64,000 bases of DNA from Carnegiea gigantea (GCA_029747015.1 JAKOGI010003057.1:1-64000); one strand, 5' to 3'; shown: positions 21,398-33,785, numbered from the stretch's first letter. Notes: generated by a model not told the origin, from the letters alone. Program-made: numbers and translations.

Positions 21398-22469
21398 TAT
21401 ACTAGGCAAAAGTTGATCCGCCTCGAAAACCCGACCCCAAATCCACCCGTTCGACCGGAATATTATATCTTTGTTTTTTATTTTTCTTTATTTTTTCCTC
21501 TTAACAACAGTGGCTATTTATTATATCAAATTGTTTAGAAAGACTTTGAATAACCATCGCATCTCTTTACAATTAATTAATAATGTTCTTTGTTTCCCAA
21601 CTTTATCCTCATAAAATAACATAATACACATGTTATAGGACGACTTTAAAAAGATAGGCATGAAATGGTTATAAAACAACTATCTAATCTTATAAAGATC
21701 AATTTAGAGTAAAACTAATATTGAACATGTACAAGTCATACTATTATATTTTTAAATGAAATGAATAGGTCTAATTATATTTTAAATTTAAATAATAACA
21801 CTTTATAATAATCTAAATTTTTGATGTCATAATTAAAATATAATTGTAATATCTTGTACTTCTGTAATTCCCTTTCATTAGACTCCATTCTAATTAGTCT
21901 AAAACTATGATGCAAATGGCGGGCAATGAGCCGGTAGTGTTCGCATCAAGTTCGACCCATTAATAGATGCACATAATTGGCCAATGGTAGGTTATTTAGT
22001 AAAAATATCAAATGACTAAATGAGTTGCAATGGGCCAAACCGCTCCTTTCAATTCACATGCTCTGAATGGGCCACCCCATAGATGAACCAACTCTTATTA
22101 ACCTAAATGTTATCTATGAACAACCCACCTTACCCAAATGCGGCTCGACACCTTGTCCACCTTTACATGACCTTCATATATCATAGTACAAATGTAGAAT
22201 ATTTTTAATATTCTTTAAAGAAATTATTAATATGCTTTGTCATTAAATACAGATAATTTTAAGCAACAAATGTGTCAAGTTTTTAATTTGACAAACGCAA
22301 AATAACTCACAAAAAAGATGATCTAAACCCATTGAATGATCCAAAACTCATTAAACCGAAATACATCCGTCAGGATTTTACCCGAGCTCGAAATACACCT
22401 GATTCATATTTTACTCAAACCCAAATACACCCAATTTAGATTATATCTATCGCCTGAACTAATAGATCT
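21398..22469. mobile_element. Unclassified 1.07-kb insertion in family A copy 2
   Basis: Comparison with 48360-48400 shows that copy 2 is interrupted here. The interruption is flanked by GTATATCAC (21389-21397) and ATGTATCAC (22470-22478), a probable 8-9-bp target-site duplication with two later changes. That size suggests a hAT or Mutator type DNA element. The interior has CCCGACC/CCCAAAT-type words at both ends (near 21430 and 22425) but no clear terminal inverted repeat and no ORF, so it would be non-autonomous. Confidence 0.55.
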
Positions 22470-22717
22470 ATGTATCACATTGTCTTAAGGTCCTAGTCTT
22501 TTATGATCAATTCTCCTACTTGTCTTTTTGTATAATTCATTCCATTTTTGCTTTTAGTTTGCAAAGAAAAAAAGGGAGTAAAAAGCCAAAAAAAAAAAAA
22601 AAGAGAGAGAGAAAAAAAGGAGGAAAATAGAAAAAAAGATGGAAAGAGAATCAGAGTTGGGAATGACAAGCATCCCTTTAAGGCATGCACTACTAGGTGA
22701 TATATTTTGAGGCAACT

Positions 22718-23300
22718 GACATGATCCTAAAAGGGTATATAGTAATATTGTGAGCGTACAGTTCTCAGCCGTAGTACGTGAAGGTCGATTTCTAAGGACG
22801 AGGCCATATATAGGCCACTACTACTGAAAACTAACCCATATTAGCAAAACTAAATGCAATAAATAACCTAAAAAAATAATTTCACTAACAGAAATTAAAT
22901 CCAATCTAAACATGATTGAATCTACGAATTAAACAACTACAATCAAATAAATCAATGGAACAATTCCAAAATTAGTAAGCTTCAATCACTGATAAAGAGG
23001 AGAGAAAAAGGAAGCAATTACCCAGGGCAGAATGAACTGAAATTGAAAACTGAAAGAAAACCAAACAAAATAATCAAACTTTAACTTTAATTACCTCTAA
23101 AGTAGTTAAATAAAAGGTGTTGAAAGACAAAATATTAAACAAAACTAATCTACTCCTAAAATCTAAATGGGAAGCTAGACTAAGATAATGAACTATGGTG
23201 CCCAAAGCCTCATTTTGCAGTTATGACAACCATGCTTCACTTTCCAAATCCTATTACGTGATTTGTTGTTCTCCACTCTTGATCAATGTTTCAGGTGTTT
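22718..23300 (-). repeat. Family A LTR, minus strand (copy 3)
   Basis: The reverse complement matches the family A LTRs: GTAGTTGTTTAATTCGTAG then CAATCATGTTTAGATTGG, and an end reading GGATCATGTCA, comparable with GGATCTTATCA at 49823. It faces copy 2. The LTR 5' part is missing near 23300, so it is a truncated or solo LTR. Confidence 0.65.
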
Positions 23301-24019
23301 GATTTGAAGAAGTGGAATGGAAATTGATATCATTAGGTATCAAGTTCCTAATCTTAGTGCTTGGGGTGACATTTTTTTGTAAGAAACTTGATACCTAGAA
23401 TTAGGGTATTAAATCCCCCTCTTGCACTTTCAGGGGGATCACTTACTCATCTCTTAGGAATCAACATGTATTCTTACTTTTCAAAAAAAAGGAAAATCAA
23501 GGCCATTGCAAAAAATTTGCGTCTCAATTATTTCACTACATTAACTCACCATTTCTTTGGCATTCTAGATTTAATTTCTTAGGTTGCAAATTATTTCTAG
23601 TTATAGATAATTTTTTAGATTAAAAATAATTTCTTAACAAATACTAAAGTAATCTCTTAGGCTATAAATAAAAGTTAGTAAATGCTAAAAAAAAAAAAAT
23701 AGAACTGCAAAATAATTAATTCGACAAAGATACAATACAAATTACAATTTATTAGAAAGTACGGTATCAAACTTTGTTTTTTTATAAAAACAAATATTAA
23801 GTTCAAAAAATATAACCTATAATGGCATAAAATAGCTTTAAAATAAAAACATGTTTTATTCCATTTTATAACTACCAGCCAAATAGCAAGGATTGAAATA
23901 TGATTCCATTGTAGTTCTCTACAAAAAAACTAAAAAACGGATTCAAGTTTCATACCCAACCTCCCGGATGTCATTTCCTAATTCTATTCCATTCTAGTTT
24001 TCCATACCAAATAGCCCCT
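23295..24019. mobile_element. Possible MITE with long inverted ends
   Basis: The left end (GAAGTGGAATGGAAATTG, then GGTATCAAGTTC) and the reverse complement of the right end (GAATGGAATAGAATTAGG, then GGGTATGAAACTTG) are related over about 60 bases. The outer right sequence (reverse complement GGGGCTATTTGGTATGG) is typical of plant MITE termini. The interior is AT-rich with no ORF. Ends and duplication are not secure. Confidence 0.4.
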
Positions 24020-25190
24020 TAGGAAAGTCACTATCATGAGTTACACATATAAGGATACCTTTTTGCCAAATAGAGGATTTGATCTTGATAGTGATTCCCA
24101 AATGATGAGGATGAACAACTACCCATAAGAAAAACTCCTTCATCAACTAGATCATAACTCCAAGAAAAGACCGCTCCTAGCAAAATAAAATTTCTGAATC
24201 TTGATTTGTGAAAAGTTGAATAAATAAAAATCAAAAGAACATATGTCTAGGATAAACCTCAACTACAACCTACACTAATCAACCCACCATTCAAACTTAT
24301 AAAGACTAAGCATCAAAGACTGAAATAAAGGGAGGATTAACGATCACCACTCCCCAGTAGAGATGACGAAATTCTTGTAGAAAGATAACAAACACCAACC
24401 TTTTTCATTCCATAATCCAATCTGAAAATAATACAAGGAATCAAGTCATTATAGGGTGGATTACCCTCATATCCAAGCTTTTTATCAATCAGTAGAGTTA
24501 CATGGAAAACAATAAATGAACTTTTAGCTAATTGTATAATTAAAACAAATTGAAAAGGGAGACTAGTGGATAAAAATGCTATGCTAAAATTTTCTTCACT
24601 TATACTAGCTCGATAGCATCCTCCACCATTCCAAATAGAGAAATTTAGGGAAGATATTCAAGAAAAAAATTTTCTGAGGTGTCCATTAGCAACCCTTAAA
24701 AGATTAACCCCTAAATTACCCATTTGATGGCGCAAGACATCTCATGAACAAATCATGTACAACCAAACCTGTAATAACCATCGCTTGATTTAAGTTTCAT
24801 AACTTCCTTGATGCTTGGAATTTGAAGGCAAGTTATAGCTTACTGGAAAACAGACATCCAAGGTTATCCACTTCTTTGTAGCTTATTGGATATAGTTTTT
24901 TTTTTCCCCATTCAAAACTGAGATAGAACTTTATGAAAATCCTGATGAAAACTAGGAAAAATAATTATGAAGTGGCTTTGCATGATAATTCCTAGACTCC
25001 TTATTCACCGTTAATAATTGCCTTATCACCCCTCTAGAACTTGCTTCACCCTTATTTAAGGCCCCTATGTGGTTCTTCCCTTAACATCTCACTTCAATGA
25101 GTAATTAAGAGAGGTCCTTGTGTCGAACCCATGGCATGTTAGAGAACCCTACTCTCGACGGTTTGGTTTGCATCAAGCACCCACTATTAA
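24020..25190. other. Intergenic sequence with a dispersed repeat
   Basis: No gene recognised. About 24970-25190 is related to 44265-44490 in the same orientation (shared words CATGGCATGTTAGAGAAC against CATGGCATGTCAGAGAAC, and CTCCTTATT), so part of this stretch is an unnamed dispersed repeat. Confidence 0.5.
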
Positions 25191-26089
25191 TGCGTGTAGA
25201 GGACCCCTAATCACAAGAGTTATCATTCATCATCCATCAACAATCAACAATCAACACTAAAGTACCAAGCCCTTGAACCAAGCTAAACCTTAAGTAAGAA
25301 AAGGAAAATTAATGAAATTTTTGTAGATTTCTTTGAATGTGGGAGACAAGCTAATAAAAAGAGATATGACTAACATAAAGGTACAAGCCACCACTTAGCC
25401 TAACAATCTATCGATTAATTCGGTAAACCAAAGCACCAAGAATTGATATAAAGGATTGATTCAATTACCATCTAAATACTCAAGTAATTGAAATAAAGAG
25501 AGAGACTTTCTTTGTGGGAGAGAATAGCATTCCAGTTTTCATTCATTAATTCTCAAATCAAATCCATCTTCTAAGCGAATACAACAGGCTAATTTATAGC
25601 CACAAGAATTAGTGCCCCCTTCCCTAAGCTACAAAATTAAGCCAATGGTAATTAAGCAACTATGGGGTTAATGTGGGCCAACAAGATTTAAGTATCTACT
25701 CCAACCAATCACATTCTAAAAACAATTTAAGCACATAAAAATTGAAATTAGAAGCTTCTAAGCCATTGATGAGTTGCCCAAATTCTTTCTTATCTCTGAG
25801 CTTAATATTTAGACCTTGACCTTGACCTTTGACCATCGTTTGACCCATATTGACTACTGTTGACAAAAGTTTGACTTTTTTGATCAGGACTTGTTGGATC
25901 AAAATTAACCTGAACTGTCTACTTGATTTAGTTCATGATGATAGATTTTTCATTTTGATACTCTTTTCTCCCTTTCGTTAAGGCTTGGGCCAAGCAAACT
26001 AGATGGAATAGAACAAACAACGTACTTAATTCCAAACTTATTTGTTGTAAAGTTGCAAACCAAACTTGCCCTTGATGCTATATGCATCA
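25191..26089 (-). repeat. 3' LTR of gypsy derivative
   Basis: Runs from TGCGTGTAGAGG to TATATGCATCA on the plus strand. It aligns with 27286-28054 throughout, for example the GACCTTGACCTTTGACC stretch at 25812, echoed at 27781. It contains a segment near 25562-25700 that is missing in the other LTR. Confidence 0.88.
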
Positions 26090-26359
26090 AAATTTCCTAT
26101 TTTCATGAGGATTTACCCTCAAATCCTTGTCTTGAAATCCAAGGACACTAACCTTGATAACTTGTTACACCCATTAAGTGTTGGGAAACTCATTGTGTCA
26201 AGAGTACCACCCTTCCTAAATATATAGGAGTTGTTGAAAGATTTAAGAGACACTCTAATGGGATGAGCAATCCTTCCAACATCCATGAGACTATTGAAAA
26301 TCTAAATATAATCATCACAACAGACTAAGACAAATCTCCTTATCATTCACAAGCTTGGC

Positions 26360-27260
26360 TTATGGAAGCTCAAAAGGGGAAATGAGTCGAAGGGTCTTTG
26401 TGCCAACAAGGGTGAAATTTTGTTTAGAAAGGTAAATGATTTCTCTATGGAGCTTTAATTTTTTTGGAGTGTCAGGCTGAGGAGCATCTAGGAGATTGAG
26501 AGTGAGAGTTTGAACATATAAGCTAGCTCCCTCATGAAAGACAATTTTGGGGTTAAATTTCAATGGTCTCTCAAAAAATAGATACCAAGCATCCATGGAA
26601 AACATATCATGTATAGCCTTATTCCTCAACTTGCTCATTGAGAATGAAAGTAGAGCTTCCTCAGTCATTTTTACCTCCATTCCCAAACTGGGACAATGGA
26701 GAGCACAAAAGTGGGTTTGATTGGGAAATAGTAGGCAGCATAGCTCCCAAAGGTGGATTTTGATTCAACTCCTTTTTCTTCAAGATCCAAAATGATCTCA
26801 TTTTCTTCCTTAGCCCCTTCTTGAACCATGGTAGACTCTCCTTCTTGAACCTTAATCTTTTCTTGAGTAACAATAGGTTCCTCTTTCAAGTATTCCTCTT
26901 TATATTGTTGATCTAGGTTAAATCTCTTATCCATGTGTGACTTGAGCCCACTTCAAGTCTTAATTCTAGATTTGCCTTGAATAGCTCTCTCCCTCTTAAG
27001 CATTTAAGCCAATAGTAGTAATAACCTTAGAGTTTTTGAGTAGCTATTAAGAAACTCTTTTCATGGAAACATCCTTTAGCCTCAAAATAATCTTCAAGTA
27101 TTTGAATCCATCTCAAATATATGTTAGGATCCAAACTAATACCATCAAAGAAAGGATGGTTCTTCAATGGCCTTCTTCACTTGGGCCATTCGTTTTCTAA
27201 TCTTCCTCACTTGAGCTTGGAGTTCAAGGTAGCCATATCTTCTACGATCAAGATGAAGAA
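26360..27260 (-). pseudogene. Gypsy gag and retropepsin remnants
   Basis: Read on the minus strand. Near 27140-27060 are pieces of a Retrotrans_gag domain (EMDSNT and FEAKGCFHEK-like words after a frameshift). At 26934-26671 comes a Glu-rich linker (MDKRFNLDQQYKEEY...). At 26686-26360 a 108-residue frame contains DMFSMDAWYLFFERPLKF, which corresponds to the retropepsin C-terminal segment usually written D..P.DACH(L)LLGRPW. The protease N-terminal DTG part is not preserved. Frames change between the pieces, and gag has stops. Confidence 0.68.
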
Positions 27261-27267
27261 ACTTTTT

Positions 27268-27279
27268 GCTCTGATACCA
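27268..27279 (-). other. Primer-binding site, initiator-Met type
   Basis: The minus strand reads TGGTATCAGAGC exactly, six bases inside the LTR end at 27286. Confidence 0.92.
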
Positions 27280-27285
27280 ACTTAA

Positions 27286-28054
27286 TGCATGTAGAGGACC
27301 TTTAATTTAATCACAAGAGTGATCATTCATCAAGAATCAACAATCAATACTAAACTAGCAAGCCCTTGAACGAAGCAAAAAGAAAATTAATAAAAGTTTG
27401 TAGATTTTTTTTAATGTGGGATAAAATCTAATAAAAAGGGATATGACTAACCTAAAGGCTCAAGCCACCACTTAACCTAACAATCCACCAATTAATTCTC
27501 CAAATCAAAGTACTAAGAATTAATCTAAAGGATTGACTCAATCACTATTCAAATACTCAAGTATTTAAAATAAAAAAAGAGATTTTCTTTATAGGAGAGA
27601 ATAACATTCTAGTTTTCATTTATTAATTCTCAAATCAAGTCCATCTTCTACGTGAACCACAAGAGTTAGTAGCTCCTTCCCTAAGCTACAAAATTAAGCT
27701 AATGGTAATTAAAGTAGAAGCTTTTAAGCTAGTGATGAGTTGTCCAAATTCTTTCTTATTTCCAAGTTTGATGTTTGGACCCTGACCTTGACCTTTGACC
27801 AATATTTGACTTGTATTGACCACTATTGACCAAAGTATGACTTTCTTGACCAAGGCTTATTGGACTAAAATTACCCTATTTGTCTACTGGATTTGGGTCA
27901 TGATGATAGATTCTGTATTTTGATGCTCTTTTCTCCCTTTTGTTGAGGCTTGGGCCACACAAACTAGATGGAATAGAATAAACAACTTATTTCATCCTAA
28001 ACTCATTTATTGCAAAGTTACAAACCAAACTTGCCATTGATGCTATATGCATCA
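27286..28054 (-). repeat. 5' LTR of gypsy derivative
   Basis: Runs from TGCATGTAGAGG to TATATGCATCA; the termini TGCAT/ATGCATCA are partly inverted. It is shorter than its partner by several deletions. Confidence 0.88.
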
Positions 28055-29819
28055 CCTATTATGAAGGATATGTTCTTAAATCCTTTGCATTCATGATTTT
28101 GTTAAAGAACTAGATGTATTCATCACAATATAAGTCCAACTGCTTCTTCTTAAGAGCGATCCACCTTGTGGATTAACCAAGTTGACTAGACTCTATTTTC
28201 GAGGTTGCTTACTTGGCAATAAGTTTCCAGAAGTGAGTCCATGCATGAGTTTATCACCATGAGCATCTGTGAGGACTATGACCCAAAACACGTGGATGTG
28301 ATCCCCCATTAGTGGTTGGACCCATTTACTACTAGATTTTATTTTGCTCATCCTCTTTTTTTCCAAAAACAGCAAAACTGTATGAAAATCAAGGCTCCTC
28401 CCTGTAAGTTGGACCGTAACCCTTATCCAAGATGGCTCCTACGCTAGAGCTAGGTCTAACATTTAGGCCTTGTTCCAAACAATAACACCTATAAAAACTA
28501 GGCTATAACCTTGACCTAAGAACCCGACCAAGTTCTTGGACGAGAACTGTGCCTAGTTCCTCGTGTAGACAGTGGTATACTTAGGATCTTGAACCTATTA
28601 TGCCCCAATCTGGAGGTATCTAATGAAAATAAAATGAAAATAACAAACAAAATTAATAAGCTTACCAATGAGTGTTTAAGAAACCTTACAAACCAAATTT
28701 GCTTTCTAAAACAAATAGTATACCGGAAGGATCACTGAAAGGGACAAAAAAGTTCGTTTTAAAAAGGTTTTTGATAGGCCTCAAACAATCTATGTTGTGA
28801 GGACCACTTGACTCTATAGGCTCGAATGAAGGACCTAAATTCGGGGGCGATGGTAAGATGACGTGATGCAATGCATTACATAATCGCCTGTCATCAGTTA
28901 TTGCCCTCCACTAATTAATGCGAAAGATCAATATCTAATTACACACAAAACAGCAAGCACAGTGCCTATTATGATCAACCAAATCGGATAATAAGATTAA
29001 GAAGAATAATGTCAGATGATGGGAATTCAAAGAAGTAATTGAATAACTGCAACGAATGGGGTCTAGGCTAATAAAAGATTACATTTTTAATTACTTTAGG
29101 CTAAATGGGACCATCAATAGATAAAGAAGAAATTATGATTAAAAGCTTGCCCTAAGGCTGATCCACCTTCAGGAACCTACGAGAGTGACGCCTCTTTGGT
29201 AATTGACCAATTTCGCACCTTCAATGCCTCTCAATAGTCTCAACATATGATGTTTTTCTCTCAATATATTTTAGTCTCTTTCTCTTCAATTTTTTGAGAT
29301 ATTTTTGTATCTATTTTTGTGCACCTACCCATGGGGATAGCCCCCTTTTTATAGAGCCAAAAAGGGTGGTACAAATTGATTAGCAACAGAAGACCTAATC
29401 CCGTTCCTAATAGGCTTAATCCAAATGGACAAACCAATTCGAAAAAATAGTACCTATTGAAACGAGTTTTAGACAGGAAGCAAGAGACTCAAGAAACTAG
29501 TTGGGTTCCTAGCCAGAGGACCCGGCTAAGTTCCCAGCTGGTTTTGGCCCATTAGGTCGGCCCATCCTCTTTTTCTTTTCTGTTCTTCACTTTTTCCTTC
29601 GTTTTTTTTCCTTTCAGACTTAAATTAAGAATTAATTTGCTCGGCCCCTAACTACATTGATTGAGGAATAAATTTTGTCATCGAACATTTTATAAAAATT
29701 AAGATGCCATTTTTACGTGTGTATAAATAGCCCCCACTTTGACAATTCCTAAGCAAGATAAAGGTCGATGTTGCTAGCTCCTGTGCTTACCAATTTTGTT
29801 TCTCTATTTTGACTCTTCA
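28055..29819. other. Intergenic, possible old minus-strand LTR
   Basis: No gene recognised. On the minus strand GGCTCTATAAAAAGGGGG at 29339-29356 is a good TATA context, followed by pyrimidine-rich sequence, as in many LTRs. A second copy or clear LTR ends were not found. Short ORFs at 28193-28375 and 28686-28871 have no recognisable similarity. Confidence 0.35.
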
Positions 29820-30064
29820 TCAGTCTAGCAAAGCCTTTATCGATCTACTAAACCCTTCGTCGACCTAGCAGTCCTTGAGTTCGACCTTTCACTAGTGTAG
29901 CAGATCTTTCACCGGTTGAGCAAATCTTGAATTTGGCCTTCTGCCAGAATGGCAGATCTTTTGTCAGTTTAATAGATCTTAAGTTTGAAATTTTGCCTGT
30001 CCAACGGACCTTTTACCAATCTAACAGAACTTGAATTCAACCATTCACCCATCAAGTGGATCTT
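29820..30064. repeat. Minisatellite, unit about 52 bp
   Basis: About four and a half degenerate copies of a unit with the pattern CTTTCACCAGTCTAGCAGAT then CTTGAATTTGACC. Each unit has two related halves (the ..TAGCAGATCTT words). It joins directly to the 46-bp array. Confidence 0.7.
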
Positions 30065-30610
30065 GAATTATTGAAGTGAGAGCTTGAGGACCTATTGCTA
30101 GATCCTTGTGAACTTGGTGGAATTTGAACCTCAAGACCTGTATCCAAATTCCTATGAACATGGAGTCGTGTAAAACTGAAGATCCACATATAAATCCTAA
30201 ACTTAGTGGGATGAGAGCCTGAAGACATATAGGTAGATCCTTGTGAACTCGATGGAAGGTGAGCATGAAGATCTTTATCTATATCCCTCTAAACTTGGTG
30301 GCGTGCAAGCCTAATAGCCTAGAGCCAGATGCCTGTGAACTTTCTAGCATTTGAGCCTAAAGACCTATAGCCAAATCTCAATGAATTTGGAGGTGTGAGA
30401 GTCTAAAGACCTAAAACAAGCTTCCTACGAACTTGGTGCTGTATAGGCCCGAAAAGCTATAGCCAGATCCCTGTGAACTTAGTGGCCCGAGCCTGAAGTC
30501 CTGTAGCCAGATCCCTACAAACTTCTTGGTATTTGAGCCTGGAAACATGTAGCCAGATCCATATGAACTTGTTAGTGTGTAAGCCTGAAGATCTGTTGGT
30601 AGATCCTTAA
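30065..30610. repeat. Minisatellite, unit 46 bp, about 12 copies
   Basis: Twelve consecutive units, nearly all 44-46 bp. The consensus is GAACTTGGTGGTGTTTGAGC followed by CTGAAGACCTGTAGCCAGAT and CCCTGT. Units diverge by roughly 15-30% from the consensus but almost no length change occurs. 46 is not a multiple of 3, so it is not a coding repeat; minus-strand frames across it are fortuitous. Confidence 0.88.
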
Positions 30611-31869
30611 CTTGTCGTTGATGAGACATTAAGATGTCAATCTTGGAGTTTACCTTTTTTTTTTCTATTGTTGTTAGAGCATTAATGTCCTTTTTATAGA
30701 AGCTCGCTGAATTTTAAAATGTTCGAGACTTTGAGGTTCCATTTTATGTTAGGATGAGATGTCCTTTATGGCTAGATTCTCTTAACCTTCATTACTTTGA
30801 TAGTCTAAAGATGGGTTCTACAAGGATGTGGGCAAATTACCTCTTTAATACAAGACGATAAGGTTTGTATAAAGCCAGCTTTGAGGATGAAGTGCCCCCA
30901 TATTAACTAAGCTTGATTAAGGTGAGGGTCAAAGTATAGATGTCTTTTATGACATGACGCAATCTTAAAAACCTTTAATGTAGATTTAAGGCTGACTAGG
31001 GTGGTTTGCCCTTCTGTAAGGCTGCTATTATGCCTAAATATGAAGTTCTTTGATCTAGGGTTCCCAATGCTGAGGGTGGGCTAGCAAATATGCTAAACAC
31101 CCATGTATTAACACAAGTCCGCTTGCTAGCCTAGATGAGGTTGTGCACGTATGTTGACTATGCATGTATTCTGATTATGAATATATGAGATGACCTAACC
31201 TAATATGCATGCAGAAGAAAGTCTCACGCTATATTTGGTGTCCACTAGAAGGTCCGATTCATAGTTTAGGCATGGTAATGTTCTGTAGCTTAAGCCGTAA
31301 ATACTGTAGAATGAACGGCAAAAAGTTGAGTTATTGCAGGGTTACCAAGGATATGGAATCTTTCTTTTTAATGTAGTAACCTGTAATTTTGCATTAAAGT
31401 GCTCTTGCTCCAAAAAAGCCCCCAATTTTTATTTGGTATAATAGAAACCCAATAGCTAAAATGCTTTTACTGGTGTCATCCATAGTAGCTCTAGTGTGGT
31501 AGAATGAATATGATCTTCCTTATAGTAGAAAATGCTTACTGTAAATGAAACCCTAGTTGTGTAGTGAAATGTAGGGGAGCCTCCTGCCTTGCATAATCGG
31601 TAAGCATTCTCTTAGCAAGGTTGAAAATATAGAGTGAATATCCACTCTTGAATTGTAATCATGGCTGAGATGACCCGAATTTTGGAATGGAGGTAAGATT
31701 AAAGTCCATGATGGTTGAAAAGAACTAGTGAAGTGGATGATTGGTGTCTCTAAGTCTAGTTTGATGGGACTGGGGAATGGAATGCTTCTTTGTTTTAGAA
31801 CCTAAGGTTTTATTTCAGCTCTCCTTTTACCTGGCTTGCCTTTTTAGGTTTTTAGACTAGCCACTCTTT

Positions 31870-31908
<39 letters not shown>

Positions 31909-33584
31909 AGACTAAAGGACATAATAGAGATGTTTGTTCATGGAAACGAATCTCTATGGTCGGGCCTCAAAGAGTACACCTACGTATCTAATGTGAAATC
32001 AAGCTAGCTGTAGTATGAGAATAAGACCATACAGCTTAAAGGAGGGATACCTCTAAGAGGAATTTTTAAGGTAGGCTCCAAGATCCAGGTGCTAAAGGAA
32101 GGGAACCAACATGAAAGCTCAAATAAACCTTATGAAATCCCTAAGTGTGCATGGGCCATGAAGCTAGTGTGAATTATCAATTTTTAAGCTTTTTTCCATT
32201 CTTCTGTTCTCTTTTTGTCTTTTTGGTTCTTCTTTTCTTCCCCCCCCCCAATTTTTTTCTTTCTTTCCTCGGATAGGACCATTTGGACCAACCTTTCTTT
32301 TTTTATTATTGATTTTGATGCCACCCATGACACACTCCCACTCCCTGATTAGACCAGATAGGGTTATGAAGGAAATAGACTCTTTAAAGGCTCATTAAGT
32401 TCCAAGTGGTAACTTATCAGGCTCAACAAGGTATTAATGTAGGTTACCAATGGATGCCTCATATCATGTGCTTGTCCTTTATGCTGTATGACTTATTGTA
32501 AAGAAATTTCTGATCGTTTCCCTTTTTAGAAGATGGATTGAAATCCTTAGCCCTTTTTTGTATATCTCTCTCTCCTTTTCCTTAGTGCATCTTACCCCTC
32601 TTTTTTTCTTTTTCTTGTTTTTTGTTTAACCAGGATTCATCATAAGACAGAAGCATTCTAGAAAAGAATAAAGGGGATGTGTATAATGGAACTTATAAAG
32701 GAAGATATTTCGTTAATGGCAAGGTTATATCAAACTTAGACTTAGGATAGAAAAGAAAAGAAGGTACGTGACCCAGCACACAACTATAAGCTACGTATAA
32801 CATGGGACTAAGACACATAACATTTCAACAAAACTCAAGGCCTCTCATGTGGATGCTTCTCTTCATAGTTTTCTCATAGTCTATGGATAAGGGGTCTATG
32901 GACCTTCGACTTTGATCCATTTGTTATGTAAATAGAGGGTTCTTAGCTTGAAGTACCACCCAAGTTGTTATGTAAATAGAGGGTTCTTTTTTTTCCCTGT
33001 TCACAACTACAAACCACCTTCTTCTTTTTAAAGTTTACCTTGCACCTTTTTCTGAGTCTCACAACTACCACCCTCGACCTAACACGATCGGCTGGAGCAA
33101 TTACCCCACAATTTTCATTTTTTTAATAGTTTACAATAGAGTCGAGAGAGAGAAAATGAAAAATAAAAAAAGAACTCAACGTTTCAATTTGTTTCCATGC
33201 AAGCGATTAGCATATTGATATTTCTCCTCAAACGCTTCAAATCAGAACCCTAATTCATCCACTTCTGCTCCAAAAATTCTCTTATGGAGCCCTAAATACC
33301 TTTCATTTTCTAAAAGTCAAGACTAAAAGCTATTGATTTAATCAGGATCCTAATCATGTAGATAAAGATTGCTTATAGGATTGATAAAGCACCATCATGT
33401 ATGTACGACGTTCCCACACACAAAAAAAAAGGAATTCAAAAAGAATGAAAATTTTGTAGTGTTAAAGGGTTGGGTTTGTGTGGTCGATGCTAAGTAGTTG
33501 CAAAAGAACATTCTTTGTTATAAATTTGATTGATGCTCGCATGCTAATTTTGATATAAATGCTTCCCCATACCCTAATGCCCTC

Positions 33585-33590
<6 letters not shown>
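30611..33590. other. Intergenic sequence, no gene recognised
   Basis: Three kilobases without a supported ORF. It contains a CT microsatellite at 31873-31907 and several T-rich and C-rich runs (for example 32242-32250). The last part (about 33120-33590, with GAACCCTAATTCATCC near 33246) could be the untranslated leader or terminal region of the following MULE. Confidence 0.4.
31873..31907. repeat. (CT)n microsatellite
   Basis: About 17 uninterrupted CT dinucleotides after a pyrimidine-rich lead. Confidence 0.95.
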
Positions 33591-33624
<34 letters not shown>

Positions 33625-33712
33625 TAATTATATATATATATATATATTAGATAAATATATATATATATGTCTTTGATTTGCTCTTTAAAAGGGTTGTGTT
33701 CAATACTATATA

Positions 33713-33772
<60 letters not shown>

Positions 33773-33780
33773 GTATATAT
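33590..33780. repeat. Clustered (AT)n microsatellites
   Basis: Three AT tracts separated by short unique sequence, the last ending in (GTAT)n just before the MULE ORF start. Confidence 0.92.
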
Positions 33781-33785
33781 GTAGA

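Larger units (their letters stand above)
18909..22717 (+). mobile_element. Gypsy-like non-autonomous element, family A copy 2
   Basis: LTR 3' part (18909-19286), PBS-like site and an interior that matches the copy at 46417-48600 over its whole length (for example 20880-21360 against 47890-48360, and 22466-22700 against 48380-48580). The match is broken by the insertion at 21398-22469. The 3' end is lost near 22700, where a minus-strand LTR of the same family begins. No protease, RT or integrase signature is seen. Confidence 0.7.
25191..28054 (-). mobile_element. Ty3/gypsy deletion derivative
   Basis: Two direct repeats (25191-26089 and 27286-28054) flank a 1.2-kb interior with an exact TGGTATCAGAGC PBS on the minus strand next to the right LTR. 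The interior keeps pieces of gag and retropepsin in the right order but no RT, RNase H or integrase. LTR lengths differ (899 and 769 bp) through several indels and many substitutions, so it is older than the copia at 34. The flanking 5-mers ATTAA and CCTAT do not match, so no target-site duplication is visible. Confidence 0.85.

Noticed and set aside
30065..30610. CRISPR-like array
   Set aside because: Units are contiguous and diverged with no unique spacers, and the context is a plant nuclear genome.
30045..30629. Minus-strand ORFs of 72-73 codons across the minisatellite
   Set aside because: The 46-bp unit is not a multiple of three, so the frame is not repeated; they are by-products of the array.
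33759..33785. Upstream ATG of the MULE ORF (MYVCMYICR)
   Set aside because: These codons come from the GTAT microsatellite; the next ATG at 33786 starts the family-like sequence.
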